From Pseudomonas sp. PSB18 (GTDB lineage: Bacteria; Pseudomonadota; Gammaproteobacteria; Pseudomonadales; Pseudomonadaceae): DNA of 64,000 nucleotides. Under the pieces are notes generated by a model. It was not told where the DNA came from and ran no database searches. It saw only the letters and a list, made by a program, of their open reading frames with translations. Positions 62,582 through 64,000 of the stretch are shown piece by piece. The DNA lies in NCBI RefSeq assembly GCF_014596565.1, contig NZ_NOIN01000018.1:30371-94370 (forward strand), written 5' to 3'. Each line of letters opens with the position of its first letter. The first letter of the stretch is position 1. The position numbers and the translations under genes were made by a program.

Positions 62582-64000
62582 ATGTTTGCCCCCGACAAAC
62601 TCCTGGCCCTGAACAACGCCATCGGCTCGCTGGTGGTGGCGGCCATGGATCCCGATCAGCCCGATGCGGCAACGGTACTGGCGGATTTTCGCAACTGCCT
62701 GAACGACTACGACAGTTGGGCGCAGAGCTTCTGGACCGGTTGGGCGCTGGACATCGAACAGGTCTTCAAGGTCGGCAACGAGGTAGCCCTCGCGGCGCCG
62801 AAAAACCTCGATGAGCCCTTTATTACCACCATGGCGACATGTCCGGCGAGCGGCCCGCTGACGCTGGTGCACATGTTCCAGGCGGCGCGCTTCGTGCCGA
62901 TCGGCAACACGCCGGTGATGCTGGAGCCGGTCATCGACGGTGAACCGGGGAAGGAAACCTTCGGCGAGCCGGTCCATCACACCATCGGCCCCAGCGGCAT
63001 CCTGGAAATTCCCAAATGCTGGCGGGGGCGCCGCTATCGCATCACCTTCTTTCCTAATGTCACCAAGGATCACGTCAAGGCGCTGTACGCGTCTTATCAG
63101 GGGGTGATTGGCGAGCTTGAGGGTTGGCTGAAAGAGGAGTGGGAAACCCAGTTTCAACCGCTCTGGGCGGAGTTTTCCGACGCCGGGTTTCGCGAACGCT
63201 ACAACCTGTTGCAGCAAGCCGACTGGCGCGGCCTCGATAACGCCCTGCAGGCACTGTGGGATGACGTCAAGCAGGTCTTCGAACTGCTGGCGGATTTGCA
63301 AGCCAACAGCGAGAAGCTGCTGGAGTACCTGACCCAGGCCGAACTCGACCAGTTGCTCAAGGCTTCATCCGAAGCGATTGCCAAAGGCCTGATGGTGCTG
63401 AGCGACGAGCCGTTGCTCTTCGTACACATGGCTGCATTCGCCAGTTGGCTGCGGATGCTGCCGCCCCAGTACCTGGCCGAAGTCGTCGGGCAGATACGGG
63501 CCTCGGTGCTGATCAATTTCCTGCTGATCCGCTTGACCGGCGCCCTCGGCCTGGGTGTGCGCATGAGTGGCAAGGTGCTGGACCAACTCCAGTCCGGGCG
63601 AGCACGGGATTGGTTACGGGCGTCGAGTCAACGGCTGGGCCAATTCGCCCCTGACCGGCTCAACCAGCATGCCGATGTGTTGAAACCGCTGGTGGTCAGC
63701 GCCCAGGGCGCGTCATTGAAACTGACCCCTGTCCGCCCGTTGCAGATTACTCCTGAGCATGGGCCGTCGTTGTCAGTCAGCAATCCCGCCGCCGTGGCGC
63801 GGGAAAAATCCAAAAGTGCTACCCGGCTGAGCAAGTACGAACCCCACGACGACGTCCCCGCCCAATCGAAAAACCCCAACGGTGACAGCGCCGACAGCGC
63901 GGCCCTGACCCGCACCGACGGCTGCCCGGTGTCGATGGTCACCGGCGAAGAACTGCTGACCCTGGAAGACGGCCGGCTCGATGGCCGGCTGCCGTTCGTC
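62582..64000 (+). CDS. Rhs-family polymorphic toxin, 3' end missing
   Basis: A protein whose first 473 codons are visible without a stop; the window ends inside it. The N-terminal part (MFAPDKLLALNNAIGSLVVA onward, to about residue 390) is helical and contains a segment with a short hydrophobic stretch (ASVLINFLLIRLTGALGLGV); no PAAR motif was seen. From about residue 447 the sequence enters the Rhs core entry motif PVSMVTGEELLTLEDGRL. A Rhs repeat shell and a C-terminal toxin with its immunity gene are expected beyond the edge. The ATG at 62582 has only a weak upstream GAGA. Confidence 0.85.
   Translation, partial: MFAPDKLLALNNAIGSLVVAAMDPDQPDAATVLADFRNCLNDYDSWAQSFWTGWALDIEQVFKVGNEVALAAPKNLDEPFITTMATCPASGPLTLVHMFQAARFVPIGNTPVMLEPVIDGEPGKETFGEPVHHTIGPSGILEIPKCWRGRRYRITFFPNVTKDHVKALYASYQGVIGELEGWLKEEWETQFQPLWAEFSDAGFRERYNLLQQADWRGLDNALQALWDDVKQVFELLADLQANSEKLLEYLTQAELDQLLKASSEAIAKGLMVLSDEPLLFVHMAAFASWLRMLPPQYLAEVVGQIRASVLINFLLIRLTGALGLGVRMSGKVLDQLQSGRARDWLRASSQRLGQFAPDRLNQHADVLKPLVVSAQGASLKLTPVRPLQITPEHGPSLSVSNPAAVAREKSKSATRLSKYEPHDDVPAQSKNPNGDSADSAALTRTDGCPVSMVTGEELLTLEDGRLDGRLPFV

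Overview
The window is an ordinary, gene-dense, GC-rich chromosomal segment of a Pseudomonas, most likely of the P. fluorescens group. Three things support this. The gene order rpoA-rplQ-katA-bacterioferritin-uvrA-MFS-ssb, and later oprG / zinc ABC operon / nrdR-rib-nusB-thiL-pgpA / ribA / dxs-ispA-xseB, is the order I recall from P. aeruginosa. The protein sequences are pseudomonad in character. Intergenic spaces are packed with the REP palindromes typical of the fluorescens group. No tRNA, rRNA, insertion sequence, integrase or CRISPR array was seen.

Region by region. 1-9350: end of the alpha-operon (rpoA, rplQ), catalase, a haem-site-less bacterioferritin, uvrA facing away, an MFS transporter, ssb and a small membrane protein. 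9356-11001: a cysteine hydrolase divergent from a DJ-1/AraC-type regulator. 11210-17157: a DUF3182 protein (probable ATP-grasp fold) with an alpha/beta hydrolase, facing a tightly overlapping DUF72-ybhP-clsB-ybhN operon for envelope lipid work. 17497-23940: a large MscS-family channel and the Lhr helicase. 24229-26870: two SDR-type sugar nucleotide genes and oprG with a well-placed ANR box. 27085-30323: a DUF2796 / ABC / DUF3299 operon of the zinc-starvation type. 30456-33053: CnoX, a methyltransferase and a YbaY lipoprotein.

33083-44373 is core metabolism: nrdR with riboflavin genes ribD, ribE, ribBA and ribH, then nusB, thiL, pgpA, a periplasmic binding protein, ribA, a membrane protein, and the isoprenoid genes dxs, ispA and xseB. 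The GTP cyclohydrolase II half of RibBA has lost its zinc cysteines, and a separate intact RibA is present.

The most interesting part is 44374-64000. A six-gene alpha-2-macroglobulin operon (magA-F type, 44952-55150) has an RsmA-like hairpin in its leader. Its macroglobulin lacks the thioester cysteine. It also encodes an NlpC/P60-like protein (MagC) and a three-part protein (MagE) carrying traces of an SxxK transpeptidase fold, a SpoIID domain and an HExxH metallopeptidase motif. After a lactonase-like metallo-hydrolase comes a six-gene ynbABCD-like phospholipid operon on the minus strand, with an added acyltransferase and a small membrane protein. The window closes inside a large Rhs polymorphic toxin whose toxin tip lies beyond the edge.

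Functional calls rest on reading motifs and remembered families. No database search was run. Start codons were chosen by Shine-Dalgarno sequence, family length and overlap with the upstream gene.
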